Positions 26,838-36,004 of a stretch of DNA of 64,000 nt are shown here, piece by piece. Numbering within the stretch: position 1 is the first letter of the stretch; every line of letters starts with the position of its first letter. The position numbers and the translations under genes were made by a program. The stretch is from Cytophagales bacterium (GTDB lineage Bacteria > Bacteroidota > Bacteroidia > Cytophagales > Flammeovirgaceae), in NCBI GenBank assembly GCA_025056215.1, contig JANWWC010000003.1:248001-312000 (forward strand), written 5' to 3'. The notes under the pieces are model-generated. The model saw nothing but the letters and a program-made list of their open reading frames with translations, had not been told where the DNA came from and made no database searches.

Positions 26838-27725
26838 TTAGTTTTGATAAAGTTGATCGAGTTTCATTTTAAGATAACGCGAAACAGAAAAGTATGCACT
26901 CGCTCCGCAAATCAATCCCCCCAAAAAAAGAAGGCTAATATAAATTACGAAGATTCCCCATTTAACATTGAGCACACGAAGCTCTTCAAGAAAGGTGTAA
27001 AAAAACCACAGCACTAAACTTAGCAGTACAATAGCAATGCAAGCACCTACAATTCCTTGATAGATAGCGCGCTGTAAAAAGGGCTTTTTAATGAACCAAG
27101 GAGTAGCTCCCACCAACTGCATGCTGCGAATCAAAAAACGCTGAGAATACATCGCCAGTTTCACGGAGTTATTAATCAAAATCACTACAATTCCTAATAA
27201 CATCAATACAAACGATAACAAAACTGCTCCTACTTTATGAACGTTTGCATTAATTTCTTGGATATGATTTTCAGGATAAGTAACTTCAAAAACTCCAGGT
27301 AATTCTTCGATTTGTTTTTTGATGTTTTCCATTTGCGCCTTTGTATAGTACTCTTCTGAAATATTGATGACAAAAGCATCTCGCAGTGGATTATCTCCTA
27401 AAAAATTCATAAAATCTTCCCCTGTAAGATGTCGCAACTCAGTAGCTGCTTCCTCTTTAGAAATGAACCGAATTTTTGGAATCTGATTTTCCTTTAAAAT
27501 AAAAGGGTAAGATTCTAACGCTTGGCGAATGCTTCTTTGAGTGCTAGCGTCTGTATTTTTATGCAAAAACACTTGGATTTCGATATTCTCTCTTAGCTTT
27601 CTAATGAGAAGTTGAGCATGAAGCGCAAACAACGCAAACAATCCTATTATGAACAACGCCGTAGTGATAATAAAAATTACGTTAGAAGTCGGATATCCAC
27701 TTTTGTTATGCGTAGTGGAAAACAT
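26838..27725 (-). CDS. ftsX: Cell-division ABC-transporter-like permease FtsX
   Basis: FtsX (295 aa) pairs with the ATPase FtsE to control peptidoglycan hydrolases at the septum. The protein has an N-terminal span (about 17-38), a periplasmic domain (about 39-165 with IEIQVFLHKNTD and PGVFEVTYPE), then three further spans, of which the second-third loop region VGATPWFIKKPFL is characteristic. Topology (N-in, four spans) fits the family. ftsE is not adjacent. It lies 4 bp after the PfkB gene and 2 bp before rsgA. Confidence 0.94.
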   Translation of the reverse strand: MFSTTHNKSGYPTSNVIFIITTALFIIGLFALFALHAQLLIRKLRENIEIQVFLHKNTDASTQRSIRQALESYPFILKENQIPKIRFISKEEAATELRHLTGEDFMNFLGDNPLRDAFVINISEEYYTKAQMENIKKQIEELPGVFEVTYPENHIQEINANVHKVGAVLLSFVLMLLGIVVILINNSVKLAMYSQRFLIRSMQLVGATPWFIKKPFLQRAIYQGIVGACIAIVLLSLVLWFFYTFLEELRVLNVKWGIFVIYISLLFLGGLICGASAYFSVSRYLKMKLDQLYQN

Positions 27726-27729
27726 AACT

Positions 27730-28650
27730 TTAAATTTCTCCTTCTAGTTGCATCAAATCTACAAATTGGCGAACGCGTTCGTTGAGTTGATAATCAGAAA
27801 TATCTAACAACGCTTCTGTTCCAAACTTTTGCACGCAAAAAGAAGCCATCGCCGATCCAAATAAAACAGCCCTTTTCATATTTTCAAAAGAAACGTCATT
27901 AGTTTTAGCTAAATATCCGATAAATCCTCCTGCAAAACTATCGCCTGCCCCCGTAGGGTCGAATACTTCTTCTAGCGGAAGTGCTGGTGCAAAAAACACG
28001 CGATGTTCTTTAAAAAGTAATGCTCCATGCTCACCTTTTTTAACCACCAATACTTTCGGACCTAATGATAGAATTTTCTTCGCAGCTTTTACTAAAGAGT
28101 ACTCTCCCGATAGCATGCGCGCTTCTTCGTCATTAATAGATAGAACATCTACAAGTTTCAATGTTTTTAAGAGTTCTTCATAAGCAGTTTGTATCCAAAA
28201 ATTCATTGTATCCATTACTATGAGCCTAGGGCGTCGATGCAGGCGCTCTATCACAGTTCTCTGAATAGTAGGAGTAAGATTGCCTAACATCAAAAACTGG
28301 CAATCTTGATAAGAAGGCGGGACAATAGGGTCGAAATTTGCTAAAACATTTAGCTCCGTAATTAAAGTATCGCGAGTATTTAAATCATTGTAGTATCTGC
28401 CAGCCCAAAAGAACGACTTTTCGTTTTCTTTAATCTGCAGCCCTTCAGTGTTAATTCCTTTGCGCTGCATCAAAGCAATTTTATCTTTAGGAAAATCTCC
28501 TCCTACTACCGAAATTAGATTAATTTTTTTGGTAAAATAAGACGCAGCAAGAGCAATAAAAGTAGCCGCTCCCCCGATAATTTTATCTGTTTTTCCAAAT
28601 GGAGTTTCAATCGCATCAAAAGCTACGGAACCAACGACCAACACACTCAT
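27730..28650 (-). CDS. PfkB-family sugar (or nucleoside) kinase
   Basis: A 306-residue ribokinase-fold enzyme. The N-terminal VVGSVAFDAIETPFG with GGAATFIALAAS replaces the usual double-glycine substrate motif, and DPTGAGDSFAGGFIGYL near residue 245 is the ATP/anion-hole signature with the catalytic aspartate. Substrate cannot be told from the sequence; the family includes ribokinase, adenosine kinase and fructokinase. ATG 28650 is preferred to TTG 28662. It is in a tight run after ssb (18 bp) and before ftsX (4 bp). Confidence 0.9.
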   Translation of the reverse strand: MSVLVVGSVAFDAIETPFGKTDKIIGGAATFIALAASYFTKKINLISVVGGDFPKDKIALMQRKGINTEGLQIKENEKSFFWAGRYYNDLNTRDTLITELNVLANFDPIVPPSYQDCQFLMLGNLTPTIQRTVIERLHRRPRLIVMDTMNFWIQTAYEELLKTLKLVDVLSINDEEARMLSGEYSLVKAAKKILSLGPKVLVVKKGEHGALLFKEHRVFFAPALPLEEVFDPTGAGDSFAGGFIGYLAKTNDVSFENMKRAVLFGSAMASFCVQKFGTEALLDISDYQLNERVRQFVDLMQLEGEI

Positions 28651-28668
28651 GTCTTTATACAAAAATTT

Positions 28669-29097
28669 TTAAAATGGCAAATCATCGGAAGGAGTACTTA
28701 AATCGGCAGGCATTTCAGAGGGAGGAGGAGGCGCCACATAAGACGAAGAACTTGTACTCTGAGGAGAAGAAAGAAGAACCAACTCCTCTCCAATAACTTC
28801 TGTAATATAGCGCGTAATATTATCCTGCCCGACATATTGGCGAGTTCTTAATTTGCCTTCTATATATACTTTATTTCCTTTTTTTAGATATTTTTCTGCA
28901 ATTTCCGCCAAGCCACGCCACAAAACGATATTGTGCCAGTCGGTTAAAGATTTAGTTTCTCCTGTAGTTTTATCCTTATAGGTTTCAGTAGTAGCGATTG
29001 AAAAAGTGGCTACTGCTGTTCCATTATCAATGCGGCGAATCTCCGGATCCCTCCCCAAGTTGCCGATTAAAATCACTTTATTGATAGTTCCTGCCAT
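28669..29097 (-). CDS. ssb: Single-stranded DNA-binding protein
   Basis: SSB (142 aa) coats single-stranded DNA in replication and repair. An OB-fold (1-110; INKVILIGNLGRDPEIR and TDWHNIVLW) precedes a short proline/serine linker and the acidic tip SDDLPF that binds partner proteins. It is a complete bacterial SSB. It heads the minus-strand run ssb-pfkB-ftsX-rsgA-GT-tamB; 226 bp separate it from tig. Confidence 0.97.
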   Translation of the reverse strand: MAGTINKVILIGNLGRDPEIRRIDNGTAVATFSIATTETYKDKTTGETKSLTDWHNIVLWRGLAEIAEKYLKKGNKVYIEGKLRTRQYVGQDNITRYITEVIGEELVLLSSPQSTSSSSYVAPPPPSEMPADLSTPSDDLPF

Positions 29098-29152
29098 GTC
29101 TATTAAATTGTATAATCAAACAAGGTTGATGTCAAAAATAAAAACTTGTCGG

Positions 29153-29193
29153 AGACGTTACTAATAATTTTTTAAATTTTTAAAAAAACGTCT
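29153..29193. repeat. AT-rich hairpin between tig and ssb
   Basis: AGACGTT (29153-29159) and AACGTCT (29187-29193) enclose a T-rich then A-rich segment that can extend the pairing. On the tig transcript it lacks a trailing T-run, so termination is uncertain. Otherwise the 226-bp gap (29098-29323) holds only a weak -7-like TAATTTTTG on the minus strand (29288-29280). Confidence 0.35.
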
Positions 29194-29323
29194 TTTCTAA
29201 ACCGTCTCGAGGGCTATATTTCTATTTTGCTTTATTCTTTAACCACTACAGCTAAAAGTTAAGCGTAAGAAAATACTTGCAAAAATTAATTTCAAGCAAA
29301 CTAAAAATAACTTTCAGATTTCT

Positions 29324-30667
29324 TCAAAGACCTTTTAGTTCATGTAAAGTAACCAAGCGAGGTAACAATTGAACTTTTTGGCGGATTATTTGAAGCACTT
29401 TTTGTTCTTTAAGATCTTCTTTAATCTCGTAATATTTTTTTCCATTTTCTGATTCTAAAAATTCTTTCAACCATGCAGCAAATTGTTTTTCAGTAGGCGA
29501 AATTCCGTATAGAGCGCTGTAAGAACGCAAGCGATTGACTGCTTCCTGATAAATTTCGTCATCAGTTACCTCAATAGAAAACTTCAAGACTAAACTTTCG
29601 ATAATAGCTTGTTGGCAGAATGAATGATATAAATTCTGAAAATATTCAGGTTGTTCGAGTTTTTGAAGTGCATTCGTATCATGTTTATAAATACCTTGAA
29701 AGTATTCTTTCACAAGCTCTTTTTCGAATTCCACTTTTAATCTATCAAAAAAATAATTCTTAATAGCTTTATTTGCTTGATGATGAGCTATTTGCTCGCA
29801 CTCGCCTTGCAATTGACGGCGCACGTATTCTCTAAATGTTTGCTCATCTTGAATAGGAAACTCTTCCGTAGAAAAATTTTTAAAAAATGTTTCGTTTAGC
29901 CCTGGAAGTTGTTGCTTGAAAATTCTATTAATTTTTAGCTGAACTTTATGATTTTCTAAGAACTCTTTTTCTTGTGAACTTATTTCTCGAAAAGCATTTT
30001 CAATTTCTTGATAAGCTTTGGACAACGGCAAATCCACCGTATCACCATTTTTCAACCCTAACAGCATCGATTGCACGTCGGGAATAAACTTTTTGACATC
30101 AAAAAAGCCGACATGATTAAAAGAAGAATCTTCTATGGAAGAAACATAAGCAGTAAAGGAAGCTTCAAGAGTAATTTCATCCAAATCTTGAACATCAGCA
30201 TGTTTACTTTGCAAAAACTTGATTCTGTTTTCAATATCACCTTCTTCTACTTTCGGATGAGGATAATCGATTACAATCGATTCATCGATATTAAAAGAAA
30301 TTTCTGGTAATAAAAAAACATTAAACCGTTTTTCCTGCTGTTTTTCTTTTTCTAATTGATGGACATCAAAAAAAGACTGCCCTTTTCTTAGGAAAGGAAC
30401 GCCTACTACACGAATTTCATTAGAATGGATATAGTCGTAGAGAGTTTGATTTACTTTTTTTTCCAACACGTCGGATCGAATAGCATCCCCATACCTTTTT
30501 TTGACAAGTTCTACAGGAACTTTTCCAGGACGAAAACCTTTTAAATCAATGTTTTTGGCAATATTTTTAGCTTGTCGGTCGAACTCTGCTTGGTAATCTT
30601 GAGGCGTGATTTTAATAGTAATATATCCAATATTGTTAGCAGCGCCTTTCTCAAAGAATATTTCCAC
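29324..30667 (-). CDS. tig: Trigger factor
   Basis: A 447-residue ribosome-associated chaperone. The N-terminal ribosome-binding domain has the signature GFRPGKVPVELVKKRYG (about residues 44-60), a peptidyl-prolyl isomerase-like middle domain is short and divergent (about 150-245), and the C-terminal helical domain follows (about 260-440). Divergence of the middle domain is common in Bacteroidota. tRNA-Leu lies 70 bp upstream on the same strand and may share its transcript. Confidence 0.93.
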   Translation of the reverse strand: MEIFFEKGAANNIGYITIKITPQDYQAEFDRQAKNIAKNIDLKGFRPGKVPVELVKKRYGDAIRSDVLEKKVNQTLYDYIHSNEIRVVGVPFLRKGQSFFDVHQLEKEKQQEKRFNVFLLPEISFNIDESIVIDYPHPKVEEGDIENRIKFLQSKHADVQDLDEITLEASFTAYVSSIEDSSFNHVGFFDVKKFIPDVQSMLLGLKNGDTVDLPLSKAYQEIENAFREISSQEKEFLENHKVQLKINRIFKQQLPGLNETFFKNFSTEEFPIQDEQTFREYVRRQLQGECEQIAHHQANKAIKNYFFDRLKVEFEKELVKEYFQGIYKHDTNALQKLEQPEYFQNLYHSFCQQAIIESLVLKFSIEVTDDEIYQEAVNRLRSYSALYGISPTEKQFAAWLKEFLESENGKKYYEIKEDLKEQKVLQIIRQKVQLLPRLVTLHELKGL

Positions 30668-30737
30668 AAGTAAATGAATTTAATTGCCCTTCAATAAAAA
30701 ACCGCAGATTGAATTTTAGGGTGATGGTTACACGTTG

Positions 30738-30819
30738 TGCGGATGGAGAGACTCGAACTCCCATGCTTTGCAGCGCTAGATCCTAAGTCTAGTGTGTCTA
30801 CCAATTTCACCACATCCGC
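30738..30819 (-). tRNA. tRNA-Leu (anticodon UAG)
   Basis: On the minus strand the acceptor GCGGATG pairs with CATCCGC, the discriminator is A, and the anticodon loop CTTAGGA (stem CTAGA/TCTAG) gives UAG. A long variable arm (GCGCTGCAAAGCAT) marks it as class II. Length is 82 nt; CCA is not encoded. Confidence 0.96.
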
Positions 30820-30832
30820 TAAAATCGAGACG

Positions 30833-30864
30833 CAAATATATAACATCTTTTTGTTATTTTCAAA
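30833..30864 (-). promoter_or_regulatory. Promoter of tRNA-Leu
   Basis: On the minus strand: TTTG (30864-30861), a 20-bp spacer and TATATTTG (30840-30833), a perfect match to the Bacteroidota consensus. The tRNA starts 14 bp downstream. Confidence 0.78.
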
Positions 30865-30971
30865 ATCTATTTTCTTTTCACATACTAGAGATTAGCTGCT
30901 TCTAGATACTTTAGCCTATCTTGCAAACCTTTTTATCTTACGTTGAGTTCTCGCATTGGAAAAAAATTTAT

Positions 30972-33263
30972 ATGAAAGGATTGCTTAGTGTTTGTTTGTT
31001 AGTATTGCTCCACATTCAAGCATATGCGCAGTTTCAAGTTTACGGCAAAGTGCGCGATATAAGCGGAGTACCCTTAGCAGGAGCCACTATTTGGGATTCT
31101 ATTTCAAACAAAGGAACTTCTACTAATTCTGATGGAACATTTCTCTTAGTAGTGCCTCAACCTAAAGTGATGTTGGTAGTTAGTTTTATAGGATATCACC
31201 CTTACCAACAAACTTTTACTATTGAAAAAGTTAAAAAATTAGAAATCATCTTAGAACCTACAGAAATTCAACTCTCAGAAGTAGAAATACACGCTGAAAA
31301 TATTGAAGAACTGCTTTCTCAAACCCAAATGGGTAAAGTACAACTTTCTGCAAGAGAAGCCCAACTTATCCCAGCCCTATTTGGAGAAGTAGATATTTTA
31401 AAAACGTTACAACTCAAACCTGGCGTTCAATCGGGGAATGAGGGAACTACAGGGTTATATGTACGGGGAGGAAGTCCAGACCAAAATTTGTTCTTATTAG
31501 ATGGAGCTACTGTTTATAATCCATCGCATTTGTTCGGCCTGTTTAGCATTTTTAATAACGATGCCATAGAGAACGTTACTCTCTATAAAGGTGATTTTCC
31601 TTCCCAATTTGGCGGAAGGCTTGCTTCAGTGGTAGATGTAAAAATGCGCAACGGAAGCCCTACAGACTTTAAAGGAAATGGAGGAATCGGACTCATTGCC
31701 TCGCGCTTAACCATAGACGTTCCAATAATTCCTCAAAAACTTACTGCTATTTTCTCAGGAAGAAGAACTTATTTTGACATTTTTACTCGAGAACTCAACC
31801 GACGCAACGAAAAAAATCCAAACTACGATCCTATCCCTGATTACTTTTTTTACGACGGAAATGCCAAAATTTCTTATCAAGTTGCTTCTAAACACTCTAT
31901 TAGCTTCTCAGGATACGGAGGTAGAGATATTTTCACGTTTAAGCGCAACCGCATTACTACCAACTTCTCTTGGGGAAACCTAGTAGGAATTCTGACATGG
32001 AAGTATCTCATTAGCCCTAAATTGACGATTAATACTTCAACGGCTTTTACGAAATATAACTATATAATTTCAAGTAAATTAGGAAATATCTTTAACATTA
32101 GTTTAGAATCTCGCATTAGCGACCGCGCCTTTCTTCAGGAATGGATTTATGTTCATAATAATCGTCATTCGTTTGTTTGGGGTGTAAACCATACCTATCA
32201 TCAATTTATAATCGGTCGTTTCGATGGCGGAAGTCCTTCAAACAACATCAAATTAGAAGCCGGAGAATTTATAGGCGCTCATCAAACTGCACTTTATATT
32301 TCACATGAATATACCTATCAAAATTTTCAACTGCGCATTGGCCTTCGAGGTGTTCGCTTTTCAGCCAGAAATCAACCTTATTATGGAACAGAGCCTCGTT
32401 TTTCAATTTCGTATCGGCTTACCCCTCGGCTCTCTTTTAAAGCAAGTTTTGCGCATGTACATCAATTTTTGCATTTGGCCTCTAATTCTGCGGCTACTCT
32501 TCCTACCGACGTATGGTATCCTTCTACGCGAATCGTTCGCCCTCAATTATCCCAACAAGTTGCAGCAGGCTTTTCGATTTCACTTTGGAAAGATAAATTG
32601 TTTTTTTCCCAAGAGTCATATTACAAGTGGCTTTGGAACCAAGTAGATTTTAAAGATGGAGCGCGTCTTTACATCAATCAGAATTTAGAAAATGAATTTG
32701 TTTTTGGGAAAGGTTGGTGTTATGGAACCGAATTTTATTTAGAAAAAAGAGTTAAAAAAACAACAGGATGGCTCGGCTATACAATCGCTTACACTTGGCG
32801 TCAATTTGAAAACATCAATTATGGAAAACCTTTCCGACCTCGTTATGACCGCAGACACGACTTTAGCGCTGTGTTGCTTCATCGTTTCAATTGGAAATGG
32901 CATTTTTCTCTTACTTGGATCTATGGAACAGGCTCTCTCACTACATTACCTCCTGCACGATATACCGGACAAGATATTTACGGAACAAATGGAGGAATTG
33001 TGCCTATGATTCTCGAACGCAATAATTTCAGAATGGCTCCTTATCATCGGGCAGATATAGCACTTATCATGAATTTTCGTCCCCGAAAGCATTATCGTTC
33101 TTCTTTAAATTTTTCTATCTACAACTTGTATAATCGCAGAAATCCTTTCTATATTTACTTAGACACCCAAGAAACAGTTCCTAATGTGATTACAGGAATA
33201 GAGGCAAAACAAGTATCTTTGTTTCCTGCTATTCCTTCGATTACGTATAACTTCGAATTTTAA
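30972..33263 (+). CDS. TonB-dependent outer-membrane receptor with CarboxypepD_reg-like domain
   Basis: A 763-residue exported protein. The signal peptide MKGLLSVCLLVLLHIQAYAQ is followed by a carboxypeptidase-regulatory-like domain (VYGKVRDISGVPLAGATI, about 22-105), a plug domain (LKPGVQSGNEGTTGLYVRGG and NLFLLDGATVYNP, about 125-235) and a beta-barrel rich in alternating aromatic strands, ending in a short strand with terminal F. No SusD-like partner follows, so it is not a classic polysaccharide locus; the substrate is unknown. ATG 30972 gives the signal peptide directly; GTG/TTG starts upstream (30921) do not. It is divergent from tRNA-Leu. Confidence 0.94.
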   Translation: MKGLLSVCLLVLLHIQAYAQFQVYGKVRDISGVPLAGATIWDSISNKGTSTNSDGTFLLVVPQPKVMLVVSFIGYHPYQQTFTIEKVKKLEIILEPTEIQLSEVEIHAENIEELLSQTQMGKVQLSAREAQLIPALFGEVDILKTLQLKPGVQSGNEGTTGLYVRGGSPDQNLFLLDGATVYNPSHLFGLFSIFNNDAIENVTLYKGDFPSQFGGRLASVVDVKMRNGSPTDFKGNGGIGLIASRLTIDVPIIPQKLTAIFSGRRTYFDIFTRELNRRNEKNPNYDPIPDYFFYDGNAKISYQVASKHSISFSGYGGRDIFTFKRNRITTNFSWGNLVGILTWKYLISPKLTINTSTAFTKYNYIISSKLGNIFNISLESRISDRAFLQEWIYVHNNRHSFVWGVNHTYHQFIIGRFDGGSPSNNIKLEAGEFIGAHQTALYISHEYTYQNFQLRIGLRGVRFSARNQPYYGTEPRFSISYRLTPRLSFKASFAHVHQFLHLASNSAATLPTDVWYPSTRIVRPQLSQQVAAGFSISLWKDKLFFSQESYYKWLWNQVDFKDGARLYINQNLENEFVFGKGWCYGTEFYLEKRVKKTTGWLGYTIAYTWRQFENINYGKPFRPRYDRRHDFSAVLLHRFNWKWHFSLTWIYGTGSLTTLPPARYTGQDIYGTNGGIVPMILERNNFRMAPYHRADIALIMNFRPRKHYRSSLNFSIYNLYNRRNPFYIYLDTQETVPNVITGIEAKQVSLFPAIPSITYNFEF

Positions 33264-33309
33264 ATACAATCACGTCTCTCCTATTTCAAAAATTAATACA
33301 AAAAATCTG

Positions 33310-33347
33310 AAAATCCGGAAAACTCTTTTACAAATGGATTTTTTTTA
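33310..33347 (+). terminator. Probable terminator after the TonB receptor
   Basis: AAAATCC (33310-33316) pairs with GGATTTT (33336-33342) across a 19-nt loop and runs into more T. The loop is long, but the position 47 bp after the stop fits. Confidence 0.5.
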
Positions 33348-33415
33348 TTTATTTCCAAATGTAGTTAAATTTCGAAAAATTCGTATATCCACATGGTCAT
33401 AAAATTTTGAAAACA

Positions 33416-36001
33416 ATGACTTTTACACTTGATACTACGCACTCAAATGCTCTTTTAATAGGCGCCTCAGAGTTTCCTAAAGACGCAGAACTCGCCCCTA
33501 TGCCTTTAGTTCATGAACTATTTTGCAAGTTGTATGAGCTAATTACAGACCCTAGCATGTTCAAAATTCCAAAAGAGCAAGTAAATACAATTTTAAACCC
33601 ACAGGACAACACTACCCTAAAAGAACAAATAGTAAGCACTGCAGAAAAGACATTCGGCGTATTCTTTTGTTTTATAGCTACCCATTTCGTCAATCGAAAA
33701 GGACAATATTATATTGCAACTAATCATTCATCAAAACAACAAATCCATGTAAACGGGATTGCTCTGGCTGAGCTCTTTGAAATGGTGCGAGAATCGCCCG
33801 CCGTGTTAAAGATTTTTGTAATTGATGCTCACTACACTAAACTTTCTTCTGATGCATTTTCAGAGTCAGACGTCGAAGTACTTCGTTCAGTTATCGAGGA
33901 CGCAGAAAAAGACGTCTCAGGATTAGTAGTTATTTTGTCGAATCCAATCAATCAGCCACAAGAATTGCGACAAACACTCCTTCAGTCTTTTCTCGGTGTC
34001 ATGGAGCAAGGTATTAAAGTAGAAGAAGAATTTCTAAGTATCAATCAAATTTATGATGCAATTCTTGATAGAACCGGAAAACAAAATCTAGCGCTACCAC
34101 TTAGAAATAAAAAAACATTAGTGAGCGACAAAAAAATTACCTATAACCGAAATTATATCACTTTCAAGAAATTAGTAGAAGAAGCAGAAAGCCTTTTCCA
34201 AAAAGAAGATTACGAAGCCGCGTTAGAAAAATATCAAGAGGCTTCTCGCTTATTTCATGGAAACCCTCTTGTGAAAGATAAGATTGAATTTATTAAGCTT
34301 TATCAAGAGGCAGAACATTTATACGAAGCTCAAGCTTACGAACAGTCTTTCAAACTTTACGAAGATGCGCTCCGTTTCTTTCACTCCGAAACTATTAACA
34401 AAAAACTATGGAGCAGCAAAGAGCGCTTAGCAGATATCTACTACGGACAAGAAAACTTTGAAGCTGCTCGTCAGCTTTACGAAGAACTTCTCCATCATCA
34501 ACCTGATAACGCTGTTTTTTCTGTACGTTTCCGCAAATGCAACGATGAAATTCAATTTTTTGATTTGGTAGATGAAGCCGATAAGTACTACTTTGAAGAC
34601 AATTTCGAAAAAGCCTATGAGACATACAAAAAAGCTCTCCAAATTAAATACGACCACAAGACTCAAAGACGAAAATTAGAATGCGAACGCTTCTTGGAGC
34701 GAGAAAAAATTTTACGTGAAAAAATTGCTGATGCCATTAAACGAGAAATAGAAGAAAAATATAAAGCTGAACTAGCGGAAAAGCATCAAACTGCTAGCCT
34801 TCAAAAACATAAACAAGAGGATATAGAACAAATCTCAGCGCGAATTGCAGAAGAACTCAATGCCAAATACGAAGAAACTCTTTGGACAAGAATTTCTATT
34901 CGAAACGATATAGAATCGTATAAACTCTATTTGGATATTTTTCCACAAGGCATCCACAGTCAAAAAGCTAAGCAAAGAATTTCAGAACTTGAACAAATTA
35001 AATCTTCTTCCTCACAACAAAATACTCCTAACGAGCCTTCTAACGTTAGAATTCACGTAGACCCTGCTATCATCAATCAACCTAGTACTTCCATTTCTAA
35101 GCATGCGCCTGCTATGCAACGCATTAAGCTATCTGAACAACGCAAAGTAACAGAATCGGCGGGCGAAGGAGTAGAACAACTACCAGAACTCCCTGAGAAT
35201 ATGCTGTCCAGTGATGCTACTCTTTCAAATGTAAATGTAGCTGAAAAATCAGCTTCAGGAACTTCTATTGCCGATTCTTTATTACAAACTGCTGCAGAGA
35301 TTGAATCAAATTCGGCGACTCCCTCTGAACCCATCAAATACTTATTTTCAGTAGAAGATATTATTCCCAAAAAGCAACCTCCAAAATCCACAGAATCTCC
35401 TAAAGTCATTCCAGAAGGCTTCAAACAAAACATGACAGAGGAGGAGCTCTGGCAAACTGCTGTGCGCATAGGAACGGTAGAAGCTTATACTTACTATGTA
35501 GACACTACCAAAGAAGCTTCTCATGTCGTAGATGCTTATTACATGATTAATAAGCTAAATAAAGAAAATAAAACTTCAACAGAAACTTCAGCAGCAGATA
35601 GCGTTTTGCAAGAAATTAGTTCCTTTACTTCTCATCATACACTGAAACCTGAAACTCAAGAAAATCGAGAAAAAGTGCGGCAAGATACTTCCAATGAAAA
35701 ATTAGAGGGTTATACTGCTGCAGATTATGCTTATGAAGATAAACTATGGAAAGAAGCTACAACTGAAAACACTTTGAGCTCATACTACAACTATATCAAC
35801 AACACTGTAATCAAACGATTTTGGCAGGAAGCCAAAGAGCGCATCAGAGAACTAAAAGAAGAAGCAAAAAACAACGAGGAAAAAGACTGGAAGGCCGCCA
35901 AACAAGCTGATACTATAGAAGCTTACCGCGCCTATGTTCGCAAATATCCATTAGGAAATTATTATGCTCAAGCAATGTTTCGGATTAATGAATTAAGTTA
36001 A
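33416..36001 (+). CDS. Pseudo-caspase (C14-like) protein with TPRs and four C-terminal W-repeats
   Basis: This 861-residue soluble protein has a caspase-like N-terminus: NALLIGASEFPKD (strand 1), VFFCFIATHFV with the histidine at H90, and KIFVIDAHYTK where active members read DACHSG. At the cysteine position there is H139 (codon CAC at 33830-33832), so it should be proteolytically dead. Residues about 250-430 hold four TPR-like units, then a Glu/Lys coiled coil (about 435-485). A roughly 40-residue repeat (W..A......Y..Y....G....A..RI.EL) occurs at about 486, 675, 774 and 821; the last ends the protein. No signal peptide. A caspase fold used as a scaffold is my inference. TTG 33407 is a spurious earlier start. 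The next gene starts 3 bp later. Confidence 0.75.
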   Translation: MTFTLDTTHSNALLIGASEFPKDAELAPMPLVHELFCKLYELITDPSMFKIPKEQVNTILNPQDNTTLKEQIVSTAEKTFGVFFCFIATHFVNRKGQYYIATNHSSKQQIHVNGIALAELFEMVRESPAVLKIFVIDAHYTKLSSDAFSESDVEVLRSVIEDAEKDVSGLVVILSNPINQPQELRQTLLQSFLGVMEQGIKVEEEFLSINQIYDAILDRTGKQNLALPLRNKKTLVSDKKITYNRNYITFKKLVEEAESLFQKEDYEAALEKYQEASRLFHGNPLVKDKIEFIKLYQEAEHLYEAQAYEQSFKLYEDALRFFHSETINKKLWSSKERLADIYYGQENFEAARQLYEELLHHQPDNAVFSVRFRKCNDEIQFFDLVDEADKYYFEDNFEKAYETYKKALQIKYDHKTQRRKLECERFLEREKILREKIADAIKREIEEKYKAELAEKHQTASLQKHKQEDIEQISARIAEELNAKYEETLWTRISIRNDIESYKLYLDIFPQGIHSQKAKQRISELEQIKSSSSQQNTPNEPSNVRIHVDPAIINQPSTSISKHAPAMQRIKLSEQRKVTESAGEGVEQLPELPENMLSSDATLSNVNVAEKSASGTSIADSLLQTAAEIESNSATPSEPIKYLFSVEDIIPKKQPPKSTESPKVIPEGFKQNMTEEELWQTAVRIGTVEAYTYYVDTTKEASHVVDAYYMINKLNKENKTSTETSAADSVLQEISSFTSHHTLKPETQENREKVRQDTSNEKLEGYTAADYAYEDKLWKEATTENTLSSYYNYINNTVIKRFWQEAKERIRELKEEAKNNEEKDWKAAKQADTIEAYRAYVRKYPLGNYYAQAMFRINELS

Positions 36002-36004
36002 AAA

